Of a stretch of 34,955 bases of DNA, positions 15,633-23,661 are shown piece after piece; positions within the stretch are counted from its first letter, which is position 1, and each line of letters opens with the position of its first letter. The notes beneath the pieces were generated by a model. It made no database searches and had not been told where the DNA came from. It was given only the letters and a program-made list of their open reading frames with translations. The stretch lies in the NCBI GenBank assembly GCA_024687655.1, contig JAILEN010000153.1:1-34955 (forward strand), read 5' to 3'. The DNA is from Lachnospiraceae bacterium. GTDB taxonomy: Bacteria; Bacillota; Clostridia; Lachnospirales; Lachnospiraceae. A program made the translations under genes and the position numbers.

Positions 15633-16667
15633 TTATTTTGTAATGTCCGCAATCGATGCTCTTTCCAAAAGCTTTCCCTTCAGGACCAGCTGCTCATTTT
15701 TATCGACTCCCTCGATCTTTTCCGACAGGATCCTGACTGTCTCCACCACCATCTTGTCCCTGGGCTGTCTGATCGTAGTGATGGGGGGCTCTATATATTC
15801 TCCCAGCTCTATACCGTCAAAGCCCGCTACTGAGATGTCCTCCGGGATCCGCCTGTCTGAATCATAGATGGCTCTGTAGGCTCCTATGGCTGTCAGATCC
15901 GAAACGCAGAATAGAGCGGTAAAGTCGATGCCCTTTTCTATAAGTTCCTTACACACTGCGTATCCGTTGGCGGCTGTAAATTCTTCAAGGTTCTTTTTCA
16001 TGTGGCAGATGAGCCGCTCATCTATGGGAAGACCTGCTGCCTCAAGGGCCTGCTTGTAACCCTTCAGCCGTCCGGCTCCGGTGGCCCGGTCTCCCTCCAC
16101 TCCGGCGATGATGGCGATGCGCTCATGTCCTTTTTTTATAAGGTACTCTACGATGCGCCTGCCTTCCTTGACATCGTCTATACCTACGGAAGGCGAATCG
16201 CTCTTGGGAAGGTCTATGTCCTGGTATACTGTGCAAAACACATAGGGTACGGGGATGTCGTCCAGCCTCATCTTGTCGGGATCGATCCATCCTCCTAAAA
16301 AGATGATGCCCTTGAGCCTCTTTTCCTTTACCAGGCGGATACCCTCGGCCACTATGTCCTGAGTGTCCTTTACCGAATGGAGCAGGTAATCATAGCCTCT
16401 GTCCTCCAGCTGTGTCTGGAACATACCGTACATGGCTGAAAAGAAGATGTTGGTCACGCTGTATACCAGTACGGCCACGGTGTTGGTCTCTGTGGCGCCC
16501 AGGTTCCTGGCGCTGGTGTTGGGAACGTAGTGATACTTTTTTGCTGTCTCAAGTATCCTCTCCCTGGTCTCCTCACTGATGCCGCTGTCGTTATTGATGG
16601 CTCTGGAAACTGTGGAAACACCGACCTTACATATCCTGGCTATGTCCTTGATAGTAATATTCTTCAT
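15633..16667 (-). CDS. LacI-family transcriptional repressor
   Basis: A 344-aa regulator. The N-terminal helix-turn-helix is typical (ITIKDIARICKVGVSTVSRA, then INNDSGISEETRERI), followed by a periplasmic-binding-protein-like effector domain to the end. The start is the ATG at 16667, seven bases after AGGGG. A longer frame back to 16886 runs through the promoter and operators and is rejected. Three copies of an AAACGTTT-core palindrome lie in its own promoter, so autoregulation is very likely. The gene heads the sugar operon, and its inducer is presumably the imported sugar or a breakdown product. Its palindrome with a central CG is also like a catabolite-response element, so CcpA binding is possible. 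Confidence 0.93.
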   Translation of the reverse strand: MKNITIKDIARICKVGVSTVSRAINNDSGISEETRERILETAKKYHYVPNTSARNLGATETNTVAVLVYSVTNIFFSAMYGMFQTQLEDRGYDYLLHSVKDTQDIVAEGIRLVKEKRLKGIIFLGGWIDPDKMRLDDIPVPYVFCTVYQDIDLPKSDSPSVGIDDVKEGRRIVEYLIKKGHERIAIIAGVEGDRATGAGRLKGYKQALEAAGLPIDERLICHMKKNLEEFTAANGYAVCKELIEKGIDFTALFCVSDLTAIGAYRAIYDSDRRIPEDISVAGFDGIELGEYIEPPITTIRQPRDKMVVETVRILSEKIEGVDKNEQLVLKGKLLERASIADITK

Positions 16668-16696
16668 CAGTGCCCCTGTCCCTTCATCAAATTTTT

Positions 16697-16710
16697 CGGA
16701 AACGTTTCCG
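16697..16710. promoter_or_regulatory. LacI-type operator O1
   Basis: A perfect 14-bp palindrome CGGAAACGTTTCCG. On the minus strand it lies just after the expected transcription start of lacI, so a bound repressor would block initiation or elongation. Its centre is 31 bp, about three helical turns, from O2. Confidence 0.85.
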
Positions 16711-16718
16711 ACGAACAC

Positions 16719-16747
16719 ATAATAACACGGAAACGTTTCCGATGCAA
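16719..16747 (-). promoter_or_regulatory. Sigma-A promoter of lacI and probably the sugar operon
   Basis: TTGCAT (16747-16742), a 17-base spacer, then TATTAT (16724-16719) on the minus strand. Operator O2 fills 14 of the 17 spacer bases. Box quality, spacing and operator placement together make this a strong call. Confidence 0.85.
16728..16741. promoter_or_regulatory. LacI-type operator O2 inside the promoter spacer
   Basis: A second perfect copy of CGGAAACGTTTCCG, lying between the -35 and -10 boxes. Binding here would directly exclude RNA polymerase. Confidence 0.88.
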
Positions 16748-16774
16748 GCCCGAATTTATCGAAATCTTGCACAA

Positions 16775-16786
16775 GAAACGTTTCCG
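16775..16786. promoter_or_regulatory. LacI-type operator O3, imperfect
   Basis: GAAACGTTTCCG, with the palindromic core GAAACGTTTC and one degraded flank. It lies upstream of the -35 box, 45 bp centre to centre from O2, and could be an auxiliary site for looping or cooperative binding. It ends about 20 bases from the alaX stop codon. Confidence 0.7.
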
Positions 16787-16804
16787 TAATTTGTGTAATT
16801 ATTA

Positions 16805-17998
16805 CTATTTGGAAATGATGTAATTTTCGATGACTGCTCTTTTTGCGTCGATATGCCCCTGAATCATTTCGGGCTTGCCGCCGCATTTTGCAGAGAATTT
16901 TTCACGGAAGAACCGGGCCAGATCGTTGCAATCCAGATCACGGCTTCCTATGATAAAAGAATATCCGGCATCGTCGTTGCCGTTAAAGATCCCACAATAA
17001 CCATCATGGGATGCCACCATCTCGTTTACTGCACTTCTGACGGCCGCTGTATCCACCCCATCAGTAAAGATCATGGGAGATACTACGTCAGCCGCGATCT
17101 GTGATATCTGAACAGAGAGCATCCTGCGGTTGGCCTCTCCAAGAGCAAACTTTAAGCCATCACGCTCGGCCTTGAGCTTTGTCACCGCCTCCGCCGCCTC
17201 ATACATGGGTGCGGATGTGATATGGGAGATATCTCGAAGGTGGGTCCTGACGATACGATAATCAAGGAGCGCCCTGAAACCGCAGAGGATGGAAAGGCGC
17301 ACTCCCCCCTTGTAGCTTTGGAAGTCAAGCACTTTAAAAAGTCCCACCTCCCCGGTGTTTTTAACATGGGGAGCGCAGCAGGCACAGTCATCCACCCCGG
17401 GGATGGTAACGATGCGAATGGCACCCTTCAGCTCTTTTTTACATCTGTAATCCAGGGCTGCCAGTTTCTCATCATCGGGATAGGAGGCGCTGACGGGGAT
17501 CTGCTGCATGATGACCCTGTTGGTCTCCCATTCCAGATCACGAACATCGTCCTCAGTCAGAGGACCATTGTAGTCCATGGTGACTATGGAGTCCGACAGA
17601 TGAAAGCCCACATTGTCATAGCCAAAGTTCTTATGCACCAGGCCGGAAAAGATATGCTCCCCGGTATGCTGCTGCATATTGGAACAACGGTGAGGCCAGT
17701 CGATCTCCCCGGCCACCTCGTCCCCGGCCTTCATTGGAGCCTCCTCATCCACGGGCACGGAAATGGTATGGATGATCACCTCATTTTTAATCTGAACATC
17801 CACCACGGGATAGCCACCCAGAGTACCCTTATCGGGAGTCTGGCCTCCCTCCTCCGGGAAGAAAAGGGTCTGATCCAGCACCACGTCGTACTTAAAGGTC
17901 TCCGCCGCCTCAGTGGCCGCCGGGTACTTCTCACAGGATATCACCTTCGCAGAAAACTTCTTAAGATATGCATCTTCGTCATACAGTTTTTTTGTCAT
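16805..17998 (-). CDS. alaX: Alanyl-tRNA editing protein AlaX with DHHA1 domain
   Basis: A 397-aa stand-alone homologue of the AlaRS editing module, which hydrolyses Ser- or Gly-tRNA-Ala made in error. The zinc-binding motifs are visible: HTGEH (His111, His115) and the CxxxH of CACCAPH (Cys207, His211) followed by TGEVGLF. The C-terminal part is a DHHA1 domain ending in the CGGKPEMIQG motif, so it is the long AlaX form rather than the short one. The start at 17998 has AGGAGGGG upstream, which overlaps the end of the ATPase gene (6-base gap), so the two are co-transcribed. No functional link with the ATPase is known to me. Confidence 0.93.
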   Translation of the reverse strand: MTKKLYDEDAYLKKFSAKVISCEKYPAATEAAETFKYDVVLDQTLFFPEEGGQTPDKGTLGGYPVVDVQIKNEVIIHTISVPVDEEAPMKAGDEVAGEIDWPHRCSNMQQHTGEHIFSGLVHKNFGYDNVGFHLSDSIVTMDYNGPLTEDDVRDLEWETNRVIMQQIPVSASYPDDEKLAALDYRCKKELKGAIRIVTIPGVDDCACCAPHVKNTGEVGLFKVLDFQSYKGGVRLSILCGFRALLDYRIVRTHLRDISHITSAPMYEAAEAVTKLKAERDGLKFALGEANRRMLSVQISQIAADVVSPMIFTDGVDTAAVRSAVNEMVASHDGYCGIFNGNDDAGYSFIIGSRDLDCNDLARFFREKFSAKCGGKPEMIQGHIDAKRAVIENYIISK

Positions 17999-18004
17999 GA
18001 CCCA

Positions 18005-19102
18005 TCACCCCTCCTGAATATACACAAATCTGTCAAAACCGGGAAGCTTGAAAGACAGATATCCATACTGGCTTCCATCGAGTATACCATTTTCCGTAAG
18101 TCGTTTTCTGTAGGTGGAAAATGTATTTGATGACATATCTATTCTCTTTTTAATATCATCCACCTTAACAGCCATGCTTTCATTTTCCCTGGAAATATGT
18201 GTCATTGCAACCAGAACCTTTTTATCCGTTCCTGACAATTCATCCCATATTTTTTCATAGGACAGCTCCGAAAGAGAGCTGTCAAGTTCTCCTCTTATTT
18301 TATAAAAATCGATCTTTTCCCCGGGTCCCTTGCGGCAGATCTCATTCCAGTAATGATATCCCAGTGCCTGGAACGCAAGGGAATAGCCCCCGCTTTCCCT
18401 TGCCAAATGATTTGCGGTATCCTCATCCAGATCCAGAGTGTTCCTATAATCCATACTGATCGATGTCAGGTTAAGGCTGTCAAGTTCCAGTATTTTTGCC
18501 CTATATAAAAATGTCAGGGATTTTTTGTTTTTTATAGCTTTTATATTGTCCAGAAGGCCTGTCATCAATACATATACCTCATAATTTTGGTTGGCATAGG
18601 AAGACATGGCATGCGAGAACTTTGCGATATCGCTGTTATATGTTACCTCATCGATAGTTATCAAAATCTTTTTATGAGCTTTTTTCAAAACCTCAAGCAT
18701 CATTTTCACGGCATCCTCTCCATTGGATGCCGTCATCGAAGGCTGCTCGATTTGTATCCCTATTCCAAGCATGGAAAAATCGAGTTTTGCATTCATAAAA
18801 AGGGTTTTCAGCGAAGGTATAAGATAAAGATTACCTGCCAGAGACTGCAGAATATCGCTTTCCGGATTGAGATCAACTGCTATCCAGTCCTTATGCTCGC
18901 TGATCCTGTTTCGAATCTCGCCCATGATCACAGTCTTCCCGGAACCTCTGACTCCGGTTATAAACATACCTCGGTACGTTGGTACCTCACGGATATAGTT
19001 ATTGATAATATCAGACATTAAGGATTTGCGTTCAATAAACTGCGGTGGAATATAACTAAACTGTAATGTGTACGGATTGTCGTTTTCTTTAAACTCCCTC
19101 AT
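18005..19102 (-). CDS. P-loop ATPase (AAA/STAND-like) with C-terminal winged-helix-like region
   Basis: A 365-aa ATP-binding protein with Walker A GVRGSGKT (residues 50-57) and Walker B ILITIDE (about 146-152). Its middle resembles the archaeal-type ATPase/AAA_16 group, and the region from about residue 300 looks like a winged helix (KVDDIKKRIDMSSNTFSTYR, then KRLTENGI). There is no membrane segment. Such proteins often act as DNA-binding or regulatory ATPases, but I cannot assign a process. The ATG at 19102 has AGGAGG ten bases upstream. Directly before that is an array of eight 10-bp direct repeats that could be its own binding sites. It is translated just ahead of alaX. Confidence 0.8.
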   Translation of the reverse strand: MREFKENDNPYTLQFSYIPPQFIERKSLMSDIINNYIREVPTYRGMFITGVRGSGKTVIMGEIRNRISEHKDWIAVDLNPESDILQSLAGNLYLIPSLKTLFMNAKLDFSMLGIGIQIEQPSMTASNGEDAVKMMLEVLKKAHKKILITIDEVTYNSDIAKFSHAMSSYANQNYEVYVLMTGLLDNIKAIKNKKSLTFLYRAKILELDSLNLTSISMDYRNTLDLDEDTANHLARESGGYSLAFQALGYHYWNEICRKGPGEKIDFYKIRGELDSSLSELSYEKIWDELSGTDKKVLVAMTHISRENESMAVKVDDIKKRIDMSSNTFSTYRKRLTENGILDGSQYGYLSFKLPGFDRFVYIQEG

Positions 19103-19129
19103 GACCTCTTCCTCCTAACAGGCATTTTA

Positions 19130-19227
19130 CCACAACTCTCCACTACTTTCCACTACTTTTAAAATCTTCCACTACTTTCCACTACTTTCCACTACTTTTA
19201 AAATCTTCCACAACTCTCCACTACTCT
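19130..19227. repeat. Eight phased 10-bp direct repeats upstream of the ATPase gene
   Basis: The units on the plus strand have the consensus CCACTACTTT. They start at 19130, 19140, 19150, then 19169, 19179, 19189, then 19208 and 19218. The groups of three, three and two are separated by two identical 9-base spacers, TAAAATCTT. Units one and seven share the variant CCACAACTCT; unit eight is CCACTACTCT. With 10-bp units and 9-bp spacers, every copy faces nearly the same side of the helix. The array ends 27 bases before the ATPase start codon. It looks like an operator or iteron array, not a CRISPR, whose units are far longer. Confidence 0.9.
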
Positions 19228-19276
19228 TTCATGAGTCACGATCAGACCATCCTTATCACGGAGTCAATGACACCAC

Positions 19277-19305
19277 TTCAAATTATCCCCCAAAAAGTGT
19301 ATAAT
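19277..19305 (+). promoter_or_regulatory. Sigma-A promoter of the permease/kinase pseudogene
   Basis: TTCAAA (19277-19282), 17 bases, then a perfect TATAAT (19300-19305), 36 bases before the ATG. A GGAGG ribosome-binding site precedes the start, so the expression signals are intact although the gene is broken. Confidence 0.65.
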
Positions 19306-19341
19306 CTTTCTTAGTTGTAAAGCATACATTTGGAGGTTTTT

Positions 19342-21916
19342 ATGAGTGGGGATTCAAAAAGTCGATTAGGTTATATTTCGGCATGGGCGTATGCTTTGGG
19401 CTGCGCCGTGGGATGGGGATCCTTTATGAATCCCACCAATCTGTTCTTGCCGAACGCCGGTCCGCTGGGTTCGCTTGTGGGTATAGTGCTGGCTGCAGTC
19501 ATGATGCTTCTCATAGGCGCCAGCCTGTCCTATATGGCAAAGAGGTATCCCGATTCCTCCGGTGTGCATGTATATATCGGCAGGATAATGGGGGGCGGAT
19601 CACGGCTTTTTATCTGCCTGGGCCATGCTTTTAGCCTATCTGTCCATCATGTGGGCCAACGCCACAGCCATCATGCTTTTGGTGAGATTTTAGCTGGGCG
19701 ATGTGTTGCAGTGGGGATTGTATTACCAGGTAGCCGGGTATGATGTGTATTCCGGCGAGGTGATCATCACCATCGGAGCCATTGTGCTTGCGGGTGTGTT
19801 GGCCATATTCGGGAGGACTGTAGTCAGGGTTATTCATGCTGTTTTTGCCATACTCCAGGTGCTTTTGGTGGTTGTGATCTTTATTGGCATTGTTGCGTAC
19901 GGCCACGCCACGGCACCGGGCACCTTTGGCTTTGTCCAGACCTCTGTTTCCGACGGCCTTGAGATATTCAACATCACCATGCTGGCGCCATGGATGTTTG
20001 TGGGCTTTGAAGCGGTCACCTACATGATAGGGTCAGGAGAACGCCGGGCCAAAAACATCGACAAGGTGATGGCAGCTGCAGTAGTATGCGGCATGCTGGC
20101 CTATGCCCTGCCCTTGATGATACCCGTTTTGGCCCTGCCTGAGGGCTATACCACATGGACGGCTTATCTGGCGGATGCCAACGGAGCCACGGGACTTTTC
20201 GGACTTCCTGTTTTTTACAGTGTGTTTGAGACTCTCGGTATCGGCGGACTGAACGTCCTGGTGGCGGCTATTGTCTGCGCCATTTTTACCAGCCTCTTCG
20301 GTCTGTTCCGCGTCACCAGCAGACTGGTATCCCAGATGGCAGAGGAGGAGCTTTTACCTGAAATCTTTACACACAAGAATAAAAACGGCGAACCCTTTGC
20401 GGCAATGATCCTGGTTATGGCCATATCAGTGGTGGTTCCCTTCTTCGGTCGTACCGCCATCGGATGGATAGTGGATGTCACCACCATCAGCGCCACCATA
20501 GTTTACGTATACAGTGCCGGCTGCAGCCTTTACCTGTCCTCCAGGGATGCGGGCAGCGGGCTTTTTATCAAGGTCATATCCTTGGTTGGAGCGGTGTTTT
20601 CCGTCGTGTCATTTTTGTTTTTACTCATCCCCAATATCTTTTCCAAGAGCAAGCTGGCCACAGAGTCATATTTCATCCTCTTCGCCTGGAGCGTGATCGG
20701 ACTGGTGTATTACTGGATAGTATTCCGTCGGGATAAAAAGGATATCTTCGGTAAGTCGACGGTCATGTGGATGCTCATGCTCTTCCTTTTGTTTTTCTCT
20801 GCCATCATGTGGGTGAGGCAGCGGTTGGAGGACAAACTGGGCTTTACGGATCTGGCTCTTGACTCTGATGATCCTGCTCAGGTAAAGGACTATCTGGGCA
20901 AGATAAAAAGCTCCGGGAACCATCTTTTGGCCCTCATAAATGATGTGCTGGAGATGAGCCGCATCGAGAGCGGCAAGATCAGTATGCACGCCGTTCCCAT
21001 GAACATTGAATCTGTCTTTGCGGATCTGGAATCCATACTTCACGGACAGGCAGAGGCTCATAAGCATAAGTTTACCGTGGACACTTCGAAAGTTACCGAT
21101 GTCAATGTGATCTGCGACAAGCTTAGGCTCAATCAGGTGCTTTACAATCTGGCCTCCAATGCCATCAAATATACTCCCGATGGGGGAAATATATTGATCT
21201 CTGCCATACAGACCGGGATGATCGGTGAAAAAGCGGCATCCTACCGTATCAGCGTAAAGGATAACGGCATAGGTATGACGCTGGAGTTTGCAGAGAAGGT
21301 TTTTGAGGCTTTTGAGAGAAACAAGGATGCAGAGCTTAAAGGCATCCAGGGGACGGGACTGGGGATGTCCATCACAAAGCGTATCGTGGATCTGATGGGC
21401 GGCACCATAAGGGTGGAGAGCGCTCCCAATGAAGGCTCCGATTTTATAGTCGAGTTGTCCCTGGATATATGTGAAGAGGCTGACGTGCTGTCGGCAGAGG
21501 ACAGCGATACGGATGCGGACAGCTTTGTGCTGGAGGGGAAAAGGGTTCTTCTGGTGGATGATATCGAGATCAATCGCGAGATCGCCGTGGCTACCCTTGA
21601 GATGTTTGAACTGAAAGTAGAGGAGGCATTTGACGGCCAGGACGCATACGAAAAAGTGGCGGGCCATGATGCCGGATACTATGACGCCGTGCTTATGGAC
21701 ATCCAGATGCCGGTGATGAACGGATACGAATCCGCCCGGGCCATACGTGCACTTTCCGACGCAGACAAGGCTTCAGTGCCTATTATTGCCATGACAGCCA
21801 ACGCCTTTGAAGAAGATATCAAAAATGCCGAGGAGGCAGGCATGAATGGACATGTGGCCAAGCCCATCGACCGTGAAAAGCTGGCGGAGCAGCTGGCAAA
21901 GGTTATATTAAGATAA
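19342..21916 (+). pseudogene. Broken amino-acid permease / hybrid histidine kinase fusion
   Basis: The ATG at 19342 (GGAGG upstream) opens an APC-type permease (GWGSFMNPTNLFLPNAGPLG). After YIGRIMGG, at about 19597, the frame shifts: removing one G from GGGGGGCGGATC restores DHGF, SAWAMLLAYL and the rest in the next frame. In that frame a TAG stop lies at 19691-19693, after which the permease continues to about 20820. It then joins a histidine kinase dimerisation region (DDPAQVKDYLGKIKSSGNHL), a HATPase domain (NAIKYTPDGG, DNGIGM, GTGLGM) and a receiver domain (LLVDD, VLMDIQMPVMNG, AKP). The H-box with the phospho-accepting histidine is absent at the junction. The second half (19703-21916) remains one open frame but lacks a good start. 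A sequencing error could explain the G, but hardly all three defects. Confidence 0.85.
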
Positions 21917-21921
21917 ATAAA

Positions 21922-21968
21922 AAGCCCTGCGCATACTACTTCCCTTAAGGAAATAGCAACGCAGGGCT
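21922..21968 (-). terminator. Intrinsic terminator after the radical SAM gene
   Basis: AAGCCCTGCG (21922-21931) pairs with CGCAGGGCT (21960-21968), with a smaller TTCC/GGAA hairpin in the loop. On the minus strand it is followed by TTTTTATTTAT. It lies in the 64-base gap between convergent genes and may also stop plus-strand transcription, less efficiently. Confidence 0.88.
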
Positions 21969-21980
21969 ATATTATTGTCT

Positions 21981-23522
21981 TTACGCGGTCTTTGATGCAG
22001 ACTTCTGTCTCTTCTTCTCGGTGATGTCGTCCTTCTCAGGCTCCTCTTCCTTGATGCCGTGCTCCTCAAGTGTCTCAAAGGCCGCCAGCTCAGGATGCAG
22101 CATATGCTCCTTGGAGTAGCCCTCGTATGCCTTCTTGGGATGGGTGGAATGTGCCCAGATATCCTCAGCAACAGGCGCCCACTCAGCTGCATAGTCATCA
22201 CACTTCGCACAGAGATGCTCCGCACTCTCGGGCGACTCCAGGTTGGTCTGATGTGCACCGGAGCGCTCCACCATCTCCCTCAGATACTGGGGATTCTCTA
22301 ACATGGGGCAGGGACGCAGGTGGTTACGATTGAAGGGCTGGCCCTTGTGATACTCCATAAACAGAGGACTCTGGAGGATCTCCAGAATGGTGTTGTCTTT
22401 GATATTGGCATTGGAATAATGTATGAATACGCAGGGCTCCGCATCACCGTTGGAGTTGATGTGGAAGTAGTTACGTCCTCCTGCGATACATCCGCCCACA
22501 AACTCACCGTCGTTCTGGAAGTCCATGGGATAAAACTCTATATCACTGCCCTTGCCGCGGACACGTCTGATGGTCTCGATCATCTTCTTACGCTGTGCCA
22601 CTGTAGGCATGAGCTCGGGAACCGCATTGTTGCCAACGGGCATATAGTGGAAGTAGAAACCGAAGCGAGCGCCCTTTTTGGAAATGAATCTCAGGAAATC
22701 ATCGCTGGTAACCGCTTCGATATTGTCTCTGGTGTAGCAAATGGAAGTACCGTATACGATACCATACTTCTGAAGCAGGTCCATGGCCTTCATAACAGCC
22801 TCATAATGTCCGTCTCCGCGGCGGGCATCATTGGTCTCGGGAGTACCCTCGATGGAAAGCATGAAGGTGAGGTTACCCAGCTCCACTATCCTCTCGCAGA
22901 GTGCCTCATCTATGAGAGTGGAATTGGAATATGCCACAAAGAGGCAGTCATTATGCTTCTCGCAGAGCTTTAAGATATCAGCCTTTCTGACCATGGGCTC
23001 TCCGCCGGTCATCATATACAGATATACGCCCAGCTCCTTGCCCTCGGTAACGATCTTGTCCATCTCCTCAAAAGTGAGGTTGGCCTTGTGACCGTATGTG
23101 CCGGACCAGCATCCTACGCAATGCATATTACAAGCCATGGTGGGATCAAAAAGAATGAGCCAGGGAATATTGCAGTTGTACTTTTCACGATTGGCACGGA
23201 TAAGCTTTGTGCCACGGAAAAAAGCCTCATAACCCAGGTTCAGTATAAACTTCTTGGCAAACTTGGGATTAGCCTCGTCAATGATCTTGTTTATGAATCT
23301 GACCCATCTGTTATTGGGGTCGGAAATGGCTGTGCGAACTGCGGTCATGGTCTTTTCATTGGCCTTGCCCCAGAACTTCTCCGTCATGTCGACCAGCTGG
23401 AGATATGTCTTTGTGCGCTCGGCCCAGTTTTTCTTTCCGATGTTCTTAAGGAAAGAGTCGATGGCCACGGAAAATGCCTGACGCTCCGCTGCATGTTTCA
23501 TGTTCTCTGCTAAAGATGCCAT
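21981..23522 (-). CDS. Radical SAM protein with C-terminal cysteine-rich region
   Basis: A 513-aa iron-sulfur enzyme. The SAM-binding cluster motif CNMHCVGC (Cys131, Cys135, Cys138; CX3CX2C) is canonical and is followed by MMTGGEPMVRK. Further cysteines (GGCIAGG, AEPCVFIHYSNAN, RPCPMLENP, LCAKCDDY) suggest a SPASM-like auxiliary cluster region. About 115 residues precede the radical SAM barrel, and the last ~30 are charged and low in complexity. No substrate peptide or maturation partner is encoded nearby, so the reaction is unknown. The AGGAGG ribosome-binding site is good. It lies 139 bases after the signalling operon and ends at a strong terminator, so it may be a single-gene unit. Confidence 0.88.
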   Translation of the reverse strand: MASLAENMKHAAERQAFSVAIDSFLKNIGKKNWAERTKTYLQLVDMTEKFWGKANEKTMTAVRTAISDPNNRWVRFINKIIDEANPKFAKKFILNLGYEAFFRGTKLIRANREKYNCNIPWLILFDPTMACNMHCVGCWSGTYGHKANLTFEEMDKIVTEGKELGVYLYMMTGGEPMVRKADILKLCEKHNDCLFVAYSNSTLIDEALCERIVELGNLTFMLSIEGTPETNDARRGDGHYEAVMKAMDLLQKYGIVYGTSICYTRDNIEAVTSDDFLRFISKKGARFGFYFHYMPVGNNAVPELMPTVAQRKKMIETIRRVRGKGSDIEFYPMDFQNDGEFVGGCIAGGRNYFHINSNGDAEPCVFIHYSNANIKDNTILEILQSPLFMEYHKGQPFNRNHLRPCPMLENPQYLREMVERSGAHQTNLESPESAEHLCAKCDDYAAEWAPVAEDIWAHSTHPKKAYEGYSKEHMLHPELAAFETLEEHGIKEEEPEKDDITEKKRQKSASKTA

Positions 23523-23629
23523 TTTGTTCCTCCTGATCCGCCCTTACGGTCCATGTGACCGCAATATTTGGCGTAAAAACAATAGATTTCTCGTTCTTAA
23601 TCAGGAGTCTACCCCTCCTTTGTGCAAAG

Positions 23630-23654
23630 TGCAATAAACAAAACCCGGGGTTTG
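23630..23654 (-). terminator. Weak terminator candidate after the signalling operon
   Basis: On the minus strand, AAACC-CCG-GGTTT is followed by TGTTTATTG, eight bases past the stop codon of the hybrid kinase. The 5-bp stem with a 3-base loop is short, so this may be inefficient. Confidence 0.4.
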
Positions 23655-23661
23655 TAGCATA

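Noticed and set aside
16668-16886. Upstream extension of lacI to 16886
   Set aside because: It would place coding sequence over the promoter, three operators and part of alaX; family proteins start at the helix-turn-helix.
17222-18130. Plus-strand open frame of 302 codons opposite alaX
   Set aside because: It lies fully antisense to alaX and the ATPase end, both of which have clear motifs.
19130-19227. Short repeats considered as a CRISPR array
   Set aside because: Units are 10 bp, mostly contiguous, and the two spacers are identical; CRISPR repeats are longer with unique spacers.
20666-21667. Minus-strand open frame of 333 codons opposite the kinase/receiver pseudogene
   Set aside because: It is antisense to recognisable HATPase and receiver domains and has no family resemblance.
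19703-21916. Treating the second half of the broken fusion as a complete gene starting with GTG at 19703
   Set aside because: No ribosome-binding site is seen there, and the protein would start in the middle of the permease fold.
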